A stretch of 64,000 nt of DNA. Origin: Microbacterium album (lineage in GTDB: Bacteria > Actinomycetota > Actinomycetes > Actinomycetales > Microbacteriaceae). Under the pieces are notes generated by a model, which ran no database searches, was not told where the DNA came from, and saw nothing but the letters and a program-made list of their open reading frames with translations. The translations under genes and the position numbers were made by a program. The DNA lies in contig NZ_BMJY01000003.1 of assembly GCF_014643695.1 (NCBI RefSeq), forward strand, positions 186,001 to 250,000, written 5' to 3'. How positions within the stretch are numbered: the stretch's first letter is position 1; each line of letters begins with the position of its first letter. Below, piece by piece: positions 7,301 to 15,721 of the stretch.

Positions 7301-8440
7301 ATGAACGACCCGACCATGACCGCTCCGCCGGGACTCTCGCCCGAGTTCGGAATCGCACAGATCACCGTGACCACGCTCGCCGCCATCATGATGATCGGGC
7401 TCGGGTTCCTGCCCCGGCCGAGCCGCGCGACGCTGATGTGGTCGCTCGCGTTCTCCCTGGCGCTGCTGTCGACGTCATTGACGGTCACGGCGACGGGCCT
7501 GGAGCTGGAGACGCTGAGGCGCGCCTCCCTCGGCGTGCTGTTCTCCTCCCAGGTGCTGGTCTGGGCGGGGCTGCGCGCCTGGCGCGGAGCGCCCAGCATG
7601 GGCTGGGTCGTCCTGCCGGTGGGCGCCGCCGCCGCGCTCGCGCTCACGAGCGCGGGCGACGGCGCCGGGTTCAGCGTCGTCTTCCGGATCGTCTTCCTCG
7701 GGATCGGCGTCTTCCCGGCCCTCACTCTCCTCGAGCTCGCGCGGATCCCGGAGGGCGGCCACCGGATGCTGCGCCCCCTCCGGGTCGCGTCGATCGCGTT
7801 CGCCCTGATCGCCCTCGTGAGCGCCGCGACGATCTTCCTCTTCCCAGCTTCGGGCCCGGAGGATCTGGTGCTCACGCACAGCGTGAACTGGATCGGTCTG
7901 CTCGTCAACGCCGTCTGCACGCTCGTGAGCCTGCTGTGGCTCGCTCAGGGTGCCACGCCCGGCAGGCGCGACGTCCCCACGCGCTGGGCGCACTTCTCGA
8001 CGCTGGGCGCGGATCGCCTCACGCGCGCCCGTGAGCGCGAAGAGCGATCGTGGTCCCTCCTCAGCATCCGGCTCGACGACATCCCCGACCTCCGTGACGC
8101 GTGCGGCGAGGCCGGCTTCGGCGAGCTCTCCGACTCGTTCGAGAGCTGCGTGCGGCGCGCGTTCCCCGCGGACGCGGACATCGGCCGGCGCGGCGACGGC
8201 TGGATGGTCGTGCTGGCGCCGCGGACGACGGAGGTGCTGCGCGAGCAGGTGCGCGAACTGCTCGTGACCGTCACCGCCCTGGGGCCGGCGGCGGGCGCCA
8301 CCGTCCCCCTGTCGGCAAGCGTGGGCTGGGCGTCGGTCTCGGCGGCCGGCTATGACCTGAGCGACCTCCTGCGCTCGGCCGACGACGCGCTCGGGGTCGC
8401 GGCCGCGCACGGAGGCGATCGCTGGGAACGCGTGTCGTGA
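7301..8440 (+). CDS. Integral membrane protein with degenerate GGDEF domain
   Basis: The 379-residue protein has about six or seven N-terminal hydrophobic segments (residues 15-225). A cytosolic domain follows whose order matches diguanylate cyclases: an LDDIPDLRDACGEAGF block (GGDEF helix 1 region), DIGRRGDGWMVVLAP where the GG(D/E)EF signature should be, LSASVGWASV, and DLLRSADDALGVAAAHGGDRW. The signature reads RRGDGW rather than GGDEF, so the metal and catalytic positions are not conserved and cyclase activity is unlikely. The domain may bind nucleotide or act as a signalling scaffold. No EAL domain is fused. It lies downstream of a sensor kinase and probably shares its transcript. Confidence 0.75.
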   Translation: MNDPTMTAPPGLSPEFGIAQITVTTLAAIMMIGLGFLPRPSRATLMWSLAFSLALLSTSLTVTATGLELETLRRASLGVLFSSQVLVWAGLRAWRGAPSMGWVVLPVGAAAALALTSAGDGAGFSVVFRIVFLGIGVFPALTLLELARIPEGGHRMLRPLRVASIAFALIALVSAATIFLFPASGPEDLVLTHSVNWIGLLVNAVCTLVSLLWLAQGATPGRRDVPTRWAHFSTLGADRLTRAREREERSWSLLSIRLDDIPDLRDACGEAGFGELSDSFESCVRRAFPADADIGRRGDGWMVVLAPRTTEVLREQVRELLVTVTALGPAAGATVPLSASVGWASVSAAGYDLSDLLRSADDALGVAAAHGGDRWERVS

Positions 8441-8471
8441 CGACCCGGCCGCTGCCGCGGGCGGGTCGTCA
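8438..8471. terminator. Bidirectional hairpin made from two opposing stop codons
   Basis: TGACGACCCG (8438-8447) and CGGGTCGTCA (8462-8471) form a perfect 10-bp stem. The outer bases are the TGA of the GGDEF-like gene and the complement of the TGA of the S16 lipoprotein gene. Placement between convergent genes indicates a shared terminator. Confidence 0.7.
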
Positions 8472-10391
8472 GTCCGCGGCCAGCGAGGCGGGGAACCCTC
8501 CCAGATAGGACAGGACGCGCGCGGTGACGAAGCCGCCGTTGAGCGACGAGACCGCGCCGAAGCGCGATGCCACGTCGCCCGACGCGCTCAGCACGGCAGA
8601 CTCGTAGCCGCCCACGGCCAGCACCGGCTCGGTGTCGTGGTCCCGGAGCAGGGCGATCTCGCTGCTGAGGTGGTCCCGGCCGAGATCGATCGCGTGATTG
8701 AGCACGGCGTCCCACCGCACGCCGGTCACGGTGAACGCCGAGTCGAGGATCGCGTTGTTGTAGTACTTGTCGACGAGCATGGCGTTGCGGACGTAATTGT
8801 TGAGCCCGTAGCCGAGAGTCGCGTACGCGGCGTTCGTGCTGTCCTCGCCGATGTAGCGCGAGACGAAGGCCTCGATGCCCGGCTGGGTGCGTGCGGCGGC
8901 CACCGTCAGATCGACGTTCGACAGCAGATCCAGCAGTTGCGCGTTGCTCATGCCGGCCGCCTCCGCCTGGGGCGTGACGAAGGCCTCCTCGAAGGCCTTG
9001 AAGTTCGCATCGGCGCCGCGGCGGAAGAACGCGCCCACCGCGTGCACGTCCACGTCTTCGCTGATCGACGCCCCCGGGTTGTCTCGACCGATCTCGAAGC
9101 TCGATTGCGTGACGGCGAGCTGCGCCTCCGCGAGTTGGGCGTACAGGACCGGCTGAACGAGCTCGGTGAACAGCTCCTCGAGCGAGCCGTATCCGCCGCC
9201 CTCGAAGCGCTGCTGGATCGCCTCGATACGGCCTGTCGCGAAGATGAGGAGGGAGTAGGCGTCGAACGTGCCGGCGTACGCGTTGACGAGGCCCTCGACG
9301 TCCGCGATCGTCTTCGGCTGGTAGCCCGCGAGCTGGTCGAGGAAGGACTCGACCTTCGCGACGCTGGGGCCGATGTCGAGTGCGTCGGCGAACACGAGGC
9401 CGAGGCCGTCGAAGCCCTGCGTGAAGACCGGGTTGAGCAGGTTGGCGCCGGCCTCAAGCGTCGCGGCGAGCGCGGCGGCCTCGCCCGCGGCGATGTACGC
9501 GCCGGCCTGCTGGCCCTGGCGCTGCAGGTCCCTCGCCTTCTGCGCCCGCGTCTCCACCTCCTGCACCAGCCCTCCCTCTACGAGGAACATGTCCTGGAAG
9601 GGACGCGGGGCCCTGCTGAAGCCCCGCATCGCCTCTTCGTAACGCGCCAGGACCGCGCCGGTCTGCGCTTCGACCTTGGCGTACGACGCGTTGTCGAGCC
9701 GGGGCTGCGCGCTCGACGACGGGGGTCGCAGCACCTCGCCCGTGAGATGCTCGTAGGCCTCGTAGACGTCGCTCACCTCGACGACCTCGATGCCGAGGCG
9801 CTCGCCCTCGCGCACGACGTCGACCTCGCGGCCCTCGACATCGGGGACGTTGCGCTGGCCGAGCGGAACGAGCACCTTCGTGAACTCCGCGTCGGCCGCT
9901 CCCTGCAGCTTCTCGGGGATCCCCCCGACGGGGCCGATCGTCCCGGTGGGGTTGATCGTGCCCGTCATCGTCACGCCCTCGAGCAGCTCGTCTCCGCGGT
10001 GCAGGGCGATCAGCCCCGCCGTCGTCAGAGCGCCCGCGCTCGGTCCGTCGATGCGGCCGTCCGTCTCGAAGCGGTATGCCCCCGACAGCTCCCCACCCGT
10101 CAACAGGGTCGACACGATCGCGGCGTTCCATGCGGCCGCCTGCGATGCCTCGCCGATGCCGCCCACCTCGTTCTCCGAGAACTCCACTCGGAAGTCGCCG
10201 TCTTCACTCGGCGTCCGCGTCAGCCGCGTCTCGCCGACCGACCCGCCGTCGCCGCTGTACGCGAGCCAGTGCACGCTCAGGCTGCGGCTCTCGTCCTGCG
10301 CACCGCCCGCTCCCGAGCAGGCGGACAGCACCAGGGCCGAGACGAGCAGGGTGATCCCGCACAGCATGCGGGACGGCGGACGGCGGTTCAT
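8469..10391 (-). CDS. Lipid-anchored S16 (Lon-type) serine protease
   Basis: The 640-residue protein starts at ATG 10391 with GAGGAG upstream. A signal peptide ends in the good lipobox LVLSAC (Cys25). Residues about 70-215 form an S16 protease domain. Its catalytic Ser118 is in DGPSAG and catalytic Lys161 in PVGGIPEKLQGA, a 43-residue spacing identical to the Ser-Lys dyad of Lon; TMTGTINPTGTIGPVGG matches the Lon strand before the Lys. There is no AAA+ ATPase and no PDZ domain, unlike cytosolic Lon or YlbL. The remaining 400 residues are largely helical and charged, of unknown family, and could bind substrate or partners. The protein should sit on the outer face of the membrane. It is monocistronic by spacing. 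Confidence 0.8.
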   Translation of the reverse strand: MNRRPPSRMLCGITLLVSALVLSACSGAGGAQDESRSLSVHWLAYSGDGGSVGETRLTRTPSEDGDFRVEFSENEVGGIGEASQAAAWNAAIVSTLLTGGELSGAYRFETDGRIDGPSAGALTTAGLIALHRGDELLEGVTMTGTINPTGTIGPVGGIPEKLQGAADAEFTKVLVPLGQRNVPDVEGREVDVVREGERLGIEVVEVSDVYEAYEHLTGEVLRPPSSSAQPRLDNASYAKVEAQTGAVLARYEEAMRGFSRAPRPFQDMFLVEGGLVQEVETRAQKARDLQRQGQQAGAYIAAGEAAALAATLEAGANLLNPVFTQGFDGLGLVFADALDIGPSVAKVESFLDQLAGYQPKTIADVEGLVNAYAGTFDAYSLLIFATGRIEAIQQRFEGGGYGSLEELFTELVQPVLYAQLAEAQLAVTQSSFEIGRDNPGASISEDVDVHAVGAFFRRGADANFKAFEEAFVTPQAEAAGMSNAQLLDLLSNVDLTVAAARTQPGIEAFVSRYIGEDSTNAAYATLGYGLNNYVRNAMLVDKYYNNAILDSAFTVTGVRWDAVLNHAIDLGRDHLSSEIALLRDHDTEPVLAVGGYESAVLSASGDVASRFGAVSSLNGGFVTARVLSYLGGFPASLAAD

Positions 10392-10524
10392 GGATCTCCT
10401 CGCGTGAGGGCGAACGACACCCTCGAGCCTGAGGGGACGACCTTCGCGCGAGAAGCTAGCAGAGGCGCGGATTCCGCGGACGGAGTTGTCCACAGGCAGT
10501 CGTCCGCGCTCGCGGGGCGTGGAT

Positions 10525-11355
10525 TCAGGCGTCGAGCACCTCGTCGACGCGGCGTTCGAGCTCCGCGCGATCCGCGACGTCCGACACATCGATGCCGAAC
10601 GTGCCCGTGAGCGCCTCGATCACCTGCGCGGCCGTGTCGAAGCGCACGCGCTCGGTCGCTCCGCCGCGGTGGATGGCGAGGTTGCGGCCGCGCAGGGCGT
10701 AGCGGCCGTCGGGCGCGACGCGGGCGGCGACGAGCTGGGAGACGAACTTCGACGCGGGATGGGTCGAGACGTACCAGCTGCCGACTTCCAGGTCCACGTG
10801 CGGCCTCGGCAGCTCCTCGAACAGGTACAGCGTGCGCCACTCGGCGCGGATCTGAGCCTGCAGGGCCCGGACCCCGTCGCCGTCGATCAGACGGTACGGC
10901 TCGTGGGTGGTCGGCTGCTCGGCCGCGGTTCCGAGCACCAGCGGCACCGGAGGCGTCGGCCCGCCGAAGCCCACGTCGACCAGCCTCCGCGCATCGTCGC
11001 CCGGGATCGTCACGGCCAGCACCAAATGCGTCTGCGCCGGCTCCGGGCCGTCTGGATCCCTCAGCCACACCACGCGCGCCGCCAGCCGCTCGACGCCGAA
11101 CCCGAGCCGCTCGAGCACGTAGCCCATGAGCCCGTTCTGCTCGTAGCAGTAGCCGCCACGACCACGGGCGACGAGCTTGTCCTGCAGCGCCTCGGGACCG
11201 AGATCCGCGACGGGCACGCCCCGCAGCGGGTCGAGGTTCTCGAACGGCACGGCCCGGACGTGCGCGGCGACCAGGGCGCGCAGCGTGTCCGCATCGGCGC
11301 GCACGGGGCCGTCGTAGCCGATCCGGCGGAGATAGGCGTCGAGATCGATCGTCAT
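10525..11355 (-). CDS. Arylamine N-acetyltransferase
   Basis: The 276-residue cytosolic enzyme has the NAT catalytic triad: C70 in RGRGGYCYEQN, H110 in QTHLVL and D127 in VDVGFGG. The VPFENLD block (residues 36-42) is also diagnostic. NATs transfer acetyl from acetyl-CoA to arylamines and hydrazines via the Cys. The length is typical. It is followed on the same strand by nothing closer than the S16 gene 130 bases away; the IclR regulator gene lies 27 bases upstream on the same strand and may be co-transcribed with it. Confidence 0.93.
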   Translation of the reverse strand: MTIDLDAYLRRIGYDGPVRADADTLRALVAAHVRAVPFENLDPLRGVPVADLGPEALQDKLVARGRGGYCYEQNGLMGYVLERLGFGVERLAARVVWLRDPDGPEPAQTHLVLAVTIPGDDARRLVDVGFGGPTPPVPLVLGTAAEQPTTHEPYRLIDGDGVRALQAQIRAEWRTLYLFEELPRPHVDLEVGSWYVSTHPASKFVSQLVAARVAPDGRYALRGRNLAIHRGGATERVRFDTAAQVIEALTGTFGIDVSDVADRAELERRVDEVLDA

Positions 11356-11382
11356 CCCCCCATCCTGCCCGGTCGTGCTGCC

Positions 11383-12186
11383 CTAACCGGCCACGGCCTT
11401 GAGGCGGCCCGTGAGCTCGTGCGCGTGCGCGAGCAGCGCGCGCCCGAGCCGGGCGCGGCGTTCGGGGCCGAAGCGGAACTCGACCCCGGTCACGCTGAGG
11501 GCCCACGCCGGTCGGCCCGCGCGGTCGAACACCGCCGCGCCCATCCCCCAGCTGCCCTCGACGATGAGCCCGGGATTGACGCTGTAACCCCGATCCTGCG
11601 TCTGCGCGATGCGCCTGCGGAGCTGTGCGGCCGAGTGCGCCTCGCCCCAGCGCTTGGGCAGCTCCCCGTGGCGCTCGAGGTAGGCGGCGATCTCGTCCTC
11701 GGGCAGGAAGGCGAGGATCGCCAGGCCCGCCGACGCCACACCCAGCGGGAAGCGCACGCCCTCGTAGAGCACGAACGAGCGGATGGGGAACGCGCCGTCC
11801 TCGCGCACGAGGCACACGGTCTCGTCCCCGCGCCGGACCGAGAGGAACGCACTCTCCTCCGTCGCGGCCGCGAGGGACCGCACGACGTCGCGCGAGCGCG
11901 AGGCGACATCGTAGCGCGCGGCCGCGACCGAGCCCATCAGATACAGCTCCGGGCCCGGCAGCCAGCGGGACGTCACGGCGTCCCGGTCCACCATCCCCTC
12001 CGCCCGCAATGCGGACAGCAGTCGGTGCGCCGTGGGACGTGTCAGGCCCGAGGCCGACACCAGATGCGCGAACGTCGCCCCCTCCTCGCCCTGCCCGGTG
12101 ACCAAGCGGAGGAGCAGGGCCGCGCGCGACACCGCCTGCGTCCCCGGAGGCGTCGGGTTCGTCCCGGTTACGAGCGGAGCGTCCAT
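11383..12186 (-). CDS. IclR-family transcriptional regulator
   Basis: The 267-residue protein has an N-terminal winged helix-turn-helix (about 15-75: ASGLTRPTAHRLLSALRAEG). An IclR effector domain follows with SVRRGDETVCLVREDG, RFPLGVASAGLAILAF and RRRIAQTQDRGYSVNPG, all typical blocks of the family. IclR proteins sense small carboxylates and often control divergent catabolic operons. The divergent neighbour encodes a CoA-transferase and a thiolase, so it is the likely target. A candidate operator with GTGGAC/GTCCAC arms lies in the shared promoter. The NAT gene follows 27 bases downstream. Confidence 0.92.
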   Translation of the reverse strand: MDAPLVTGTNPTPPGTQAVSRAALLLRLVTGQGEEGATFAHLVSASGLTRPTAHRLLSALRAEGMVDRDAVTSRWLPGPELYLMGSVAAARYDVASRSRDVVRSLAAATEESAFLSVRRGDETVCLVREDGAFPIRSFVLYEGVRFPLGVASAGLAILAFLPEDEIAAYLERHGELPKRWGEAHSAAQLRRRIAQTQDRGYSVNPGLIVEGSWGMGAAVFDRAGRPAWALSVTGVEFRFGPERRARLGRALLAHAHELTGRLKAVAG

Positions 12187-12189
12187 GAT

Positions 12190-12216
12190 GTGGACACTAT
12201 GGCTGGGCCGGTCCAC
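12190..12216. promoter_or_regulatory. Candidate IclR operator in the divergent promoter
   Basis: GTGGAC (12190-12195) and GTCCAC (12211-12216) are perfect inverted 6-bp arms separated by 15 bases, placed 4 bases from the IclR start codon and about 105 bases before the CoA-transferase start. Autoregulation plus control of the divergent operon would fit; this is inferred from position and symmetry only. Confidence 0.35.
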
Positions 12217-12321
12217 GTTGCAAGCGGGATTTCGCACTCCGGCGAGGCTCGCCGACAGTGGGGAGGACGGGCGCATCGCACGTGCGGCTCGCAGCGGGAG
12301 TGACGAGGGAGTGACTTCGAC

Positions 12322-13092
12322 GTGATCGACAAGCAATACATGAGCGCCGCGTCCGCCGTGACGGACATCCCCGACGGCGCGAGCATCGCCGTCGGCGGCT
12401 TCGGCCTGTCGGGAAACCCGATCGCGCTCATCGAGGCGCTGCTCGCACAGGGCACGACCGATCTGTCCGTCGTGTCGAACAACTGCGGTGTCGACGACTG
12501 GGGGCTCGGCGTGCTTCTCGCCGCGCGGCGCATCCGCAAGATGACGTCGTCCTACGTGGGCGAGAATCGGGAGTTCGAGCGGCAGTTCCTGGCCGGCGAG
12601 CTGGAGCTGGAGCTGACCCCGCAGGGGACGCTCGCCGAGAAGCTGCGCGCCGGCGGCTCCGGTATCGCGGCGTTCTACACGCAGACGGGCGTCGGCACCC
12701 AGGTCGCGGAGGGTGGGCTGCCGCGCCGCTACGCGCCCGACGGCACGGTCGCGGTCGCATCGCCCGCCAAGGACGTGCGGCGGTTCGTCGTGGACGGCGT
12801 CGAGCGGGAGTTCGTGCTCGAGGAGGCCATCACCACGGACTTCTCTCTCGTGCACGCGTGGCGCGGCGACCGGCACGGCAACCTCGTGTTCCGTAAGGCC
12901 GCACGCAACTTCAACCCGCTCGCGGCGATGGCCGGCCACGTGTGCGTCGCGCAGGTCGAGGAGTTGGTCGAGCCCGGTGAGCTCGACCCCGACCTCGTCC
13001 ATCTGCCGGGCGTGTTCGTGCACCGCATCGTCGAGGTCGGCACGGCCATCGAAAAGCGCATCGAGAAGCGCACCGTCCAGGGAGGGAACTGA
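12322..13092 (+). CDS. 3-oxoacid CoA-transferase, subunit A
   Basis: The 256-residue protein starts at GTG 12322 with GAGGGAG upstream. It shows the class I CoA-transferase alpha-subunit pattern: [23 protein letters not shown] (the glycine-rich CoA-binding region, residues about 18-40), [12 protein letters not shown] and [22 protein letters not shown]. With subunit B it moves CoA from succinyl-CoA to a 3-oxo acid such as acetoacetate or 3-oxoadipate. The subunit B start codon is one base past this stop, so translation is probably coupled. The downstream thiolase is of the acetoacetyl-CoA type, which favours acetoacetate as substrate. Confidence 0.92.
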   Translation: MIDKQYMSAASAVTDIPDGASIAVGGFGLSGNPIALIEALLAQGTTDLSVVSNNCGVDDWGLGVLLAARRIRKMTSSYVGENREFERQFLAGELELELTPQGTLAEKLRAGGSGIAAFYTQTGVGTQVAEGGLPRRYAPDGTVAVASPAKDVRRFVVDGVEREFVLEEAITTDFSLVHAWRGDRHGNLVFRKAARNFNPLAAMAGHVCVAQVEELVEPGELDPDLVHLPGVFVHRIVEVGTAIEKRIEKRTVQGGN

Positions 13093-13093
13093 C

Positions 13094-13741
13094 ATGCCGC
13101 TCACCCGCACCGAGATGGCCGCCCGGGCCGCGCGCGAGCTGCGCGACGGCGAGTACGTCAACCTCGGGATCGGGCTCCCGACCCTGGTCCCCAACTACGT
13201 GCCGCCGGGGGTGGCGCTGGTGCTGCAGTCCGAGAACGGCATCCTCGGGGTCGGCCCGTATCCGAGCGAGGACGCGGTCGACGCCGATCTCATCAACGCC
13301 GGCAAGGAGACCGTCACGACGCTTCCCGGCGCGGCGTTCTTCGACTCCGCCACGAGCTTCGGGATGATCCGGGGCGGGAAGATCGACGCCGCCATCCTCG
13401 GAGCCATGCAGGTGTCCGCGACGGGCGACCTGGCCAACTGGATGATCCCGGGCAAGATGGTCAAGGGCCCCGGGGGCGCCATGGATCTCGTCCACGGAGC
13501 CGGGCGCGTCATCGTGCTCATGGAGCACGTCGCCAAGGACGGCTCGCCGAAGATCGTCGACGACTGCTCGCTGCCCCTGACCGGCCGGGGCGTGGTCGAC
13601 CGCATCATCACCGATCTGGCCGTGATCGACGTGACGTCCGAAGGCCTCGCGCTCCGCGAGCTCGCGCCGGGTGTCACACTCGAAGAGGTGATCGCGGCGA
13701 CCCAACCGCCGCTCGCCGTCGCGCTGGAGGAGACCCCATGA
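13094..13741 (+). CDS. 3-oxoacid CoA-transferase, subunit B
   Basis: The 215-residue protein contains [12 protein letters not shown], with the catalytic Glu of class I CoA-transferases in SENG, preceded by [16 protein letters not shown]. Other family blocks are [37 protein letters not shown] and [18 protein letters not shown]. The Glu forms a covalent CoA thioester during transfer. Length and order (A then B) are standard. The stop codon overlaps the thiolase start (ATGA), indicating a single operon of three genes. Confidence 0.93.
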   Translation: MPLTRTEMAARAARELRDGEYVNLGIGLPTLVPNYVPPGVALVLQSENGILGVGPYPSEDAVDADLINAGKETVTTLPGAAFFDSATSFGMIRGGKIDAAILGAMQVSATGDLANWMIPGKMVKGPGGAMDLVHGAGRVIVLMEHVAKDGSPKIVDDCSLPLTGRGVVDRIITDLAVIDVTSEGLALRELAPGVTLEEVIAATQPPLAVALEETP

Positions 13742-14925
13742 ACACCTCGGACGTCGTGATCGTCGCCGCCGCCCGCACGCCCCAGGGCCGCCTGAGCGGC
13801 GCACTGGCCTCCCTCACGGCGCCCCAGCTCGGGTCCGCGGCGATCCGCGGGGCCCTCGAGCGCGGCGGCGTGCCGGCCAGCGCCGTGGAGGCGGTGATCG
13901 TCGGGCAGGTGCTCACCGCCGGCTCGGGCCAGAACCCGGCCCGTCAGGCCGCCCTGGGCGCGGGCATCGGCTGGGACGTGCCGACGCAGTCGGTCAACAA
14001 AGTCTGCCTGTCCGGGCTGGCCGCCGTGATCGACGCGGCGCGCATGATCCGGGTCGGGGACGCCGACGTGGTCGTCGCCGGCGGCATGGAGTCCATGTCG
14101 CGCGCCCCGCACCTGCTGCCGGGCTCGCGCGCAGGCTGGTCCTACGGCTCGATCGAGGTGCTCGACCACATGGCCTACGACGGCCTGACGGACGCGCACG
14201 ACGGCGTCAGCATGGGGCTGTCCACCGAACGCCACAACGCCCGCTTCGGGGTGACGCGCGAGGAGCAGGACGAGGTCGCGGCGCTCTCGCACCAGCGCGC
14301 CACCGCCGCGGCGGAAACCGGTGTGCTGGACGACGAGATCGTTCCCCTGGAGGTCCCGCAGCGCAAGGGTGACCCGGTGCGCGTTACGCGGGACGAGGGC
14401 GTCCGGCCCGACACCACGGTCGACACGCTCGCGCGGCTGCGCCCCGCCTTCGCCGAGGACGGGAGCATCACGGCGGGCAACGCGTCGCAGATCTCGGACG
14501 GCGCCTCGGCCGTCGTCGTGACGACGCGCGCCCGCGCCGACGCGGAGGGCTGGCGCGTCCTGGCAGCGCTCGGGGCCTCCGGTCAGACGGCCGGGCCGGA
14601 CAACTCGCTGCAGGCCCAACCGGCCCAGGCCCTGGCGCAGGCGCTCGATCGGCAGGGCCTGGCGGCCTCCGACCTGGACTTCGTCGAGATCAACGAGGCG
14701 TTCGGCGCGGTCGTGGTGCAGTCGCGGAAGGAGCTCGGCCTCTCGTCCGAGGTCGTGAACATCCACGGCGGCGGGATCGCGCTCGGTCACCCGGTCGGCG
14801 CGTCCGGCAACCGGCTCGTCGTACACGCCGCGCACGAGCTCGCCCGCCGCGGGAGCGGGACGGCCGGCGTCACGCTGTGCGGAGGCGGCGGTCAGGGCGA
14901 CGCCCTCATCCTCACCGCGGGCTGA
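13738..14925 (+). CDS. Acetyl-CoA C-acyltransferase (thiolase)
   Basis: The 395-residue enzyme has the thiolase catalytic residues: nucleophile C90 in [10 protein letters not shown]351 in [14 protein letters not shown] and C381 in [11 protein letters not shown]. Blocks [17 protein letters not shown] and [15 protein letters not shown] are closer to acetoacetyl-CoA thiolases than to 3-oxoadipyl-CoA thiolase (PcaF), as I remember those families. With the CoA-transferase it would convert acetoacetate or a related 3-oxo acid to two acyl-CoAs. No other fatty acid or aromatic pathway gene is adjacent, so the physiological substrate stays open. The start overlaps the previous stop by four bases. Confidence 0.93.
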   Translation: MNTSDVVIVAAARTPQGRLSGALASLTAPQLGSAAIRGALERGGVPASAVEAVIVGQVLTAGSGQNPARQAALGAGIGWDVPTQSVNKVCLSGLAAVIDAARMIRVGDADVVVAGGMESMSRAPHLLPGSRAGWSYGSIEVLDHMAYDGLTDAHDGVSMGLSTERHNARFGVTREEQDEVAALSHQRATAAAETGVLDDEIVPLEVPQRKGDPVRVTRDEGVRPDTTVDTLARLRPAFAEDGSITAGNASQISDGASAVVVTTRARADAEGWRVLAALGASGQTAGPDNSLQAQPAQALAQALDRQGLAASDLDFVEINEAFGAVVVQSRKELGLSSEVVNIHGGGIALGHPVGASGNRLVVHAAHELARRGSGTAGVTLCGGGGQGDALILTAG

Positions 14926-14958
14926 GTCGCGCAGCGGCTCGCCGGTGTACCCCCGACC

Positions 14959-15498
14959 TCACGCGTCGACGGGGACGAGGCCGATGAACTTCATCCGGTC
15001 CTCCCCGTAATAGCAGGTCTGCAGCGCGAAGTCGCCGCCGAGCCCGACCAGGTCGTCGGTGCTCGCCCAGATCTTGGACGTCTCCCGGATGTCCACCACC
15101 TCGAAGACCCGGTCGTCCCCCGCGATCCGTATCTGCTGACCCGTCTGCCACGGCAGGATGACATCCCCGGCGCAGTTGTTGTGCGCCGCCCACACCGGCG
15201 GCACGTCCGCTCGCTCGTACGAGAGCATCTCGGTGAACGTGCCGTCGCAGCGGTCGAGCTCGACCATGCCCCCGGACACCCCGAGCCGGACCTCCGGCAA
15301 CTCCTCGAAGACCGTCAGGCGCACCTCGTCGATGGTCGCGATGACCTCCGTCTTGACCCGCCCGTACGCCTTCTCGGTCTCCTCGGGCGCCAGCAGCGCG
15401 GCGCCAAGAACCGCCGCGCCGACGGCGAGCAGCAGCACGCCGGCGACGGAGAGCAGGACGCTTCCGACGCGGCGTCGTCTCGGGCGGGCGGTGCTCAT
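14959..15498 (-). CDS. Membrane-anchored sortase-like protein
   Basis: The 179-residue protein has one N-terminal transmembrane segment (about residues 12-36) after an Arg-rich start, and an extracytoplasmic domain. Its C-terminal half resembles a small sortase: H106 in VWAAHNNCAGD, then ILPWQTGQQIRIAG and VFEVVDI strands, C162 in ALQTCYYGEDR, and R168 six residues later, ending in a short strand MKFIGL. A His-Cys-Arg triad in that order is the sortase arrangement, but overall similarity is low and extra Cys residues (C84, C109) could form disulfides. Catalysis as a transpeptidase is inferred. The gene is convergent with the thiolase gene and stands alone. Confidence 0.55.
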   Translation of the reverse strand: MSTARPRRRRVGSVLLSVAGVLLLAVGAAVLGAALLAPEETEKAYGRVKTEVIATIDEVRLTVFEELPEVRLGVSGGMVELDRCDGTFTEMLSYERADVPPVWAAHNNCAGDVILPWQTGQQIRIAGDDRVFEVVDIRETSKIWASTDDLVGLGGDFALQTCYYGEDRMKFIGLVPVDA

Positions 15499-15640
15499 CG
15501 TGCGGTTCCCCTTCCCCGCCTCGCTTGTGAGGTGGGCACGCGGAGAAGCCTATTCGCGGGGGCGAGGCGCTGTCTCCAAGAAGGCTCGGAATCGCGGCTC
15601 GCGAGGCGAGACCGCCCGGCCTCGCCGCCTTGCGATCGCT

Positions 15641-15680
15641 GGCTAATGTCATTAGCCTGGCAGCTATGGACGATAGCTGC
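15641..15680. promoter_or_regulatory. Two adjacent perfect palindromes, probable TetR operators
   Basis: GGCTAATG-T-CATTAGCC (15641-15657) and GCAGCTAT-GGACG-ATAGCTGC (15660-15680) lie head to tail 42 bases before the TetR-family gene. They are locally AT-rich in a GC-rich setting. Perfect 8-bp arms with one and five central bases are typical of TetR-type dimer sites; either could overlap the promoter. Function is inferred. Confidence 0.6.
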
Positions 15681-15721
15681 GGCGCCCCGCCCGGTCGCGC
15701 GGGGTCGGGCGAGGTCGCGCG

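Noticed and set aside
5275-7920. Long minus-strand frame opposite the sensor kinase and GGDEF-like genes
   Set aside because: Low-complexity Arg/Ala-rich translation without motifs, while the plus strand encodes clear kinase boxes.
8637-12303. Long plus-strand frames opposite the S16 protease, NAT and IclR genes
   Set aside because: Shadow frames; minus-strand genes have catalytic motifs, starts and SDs.
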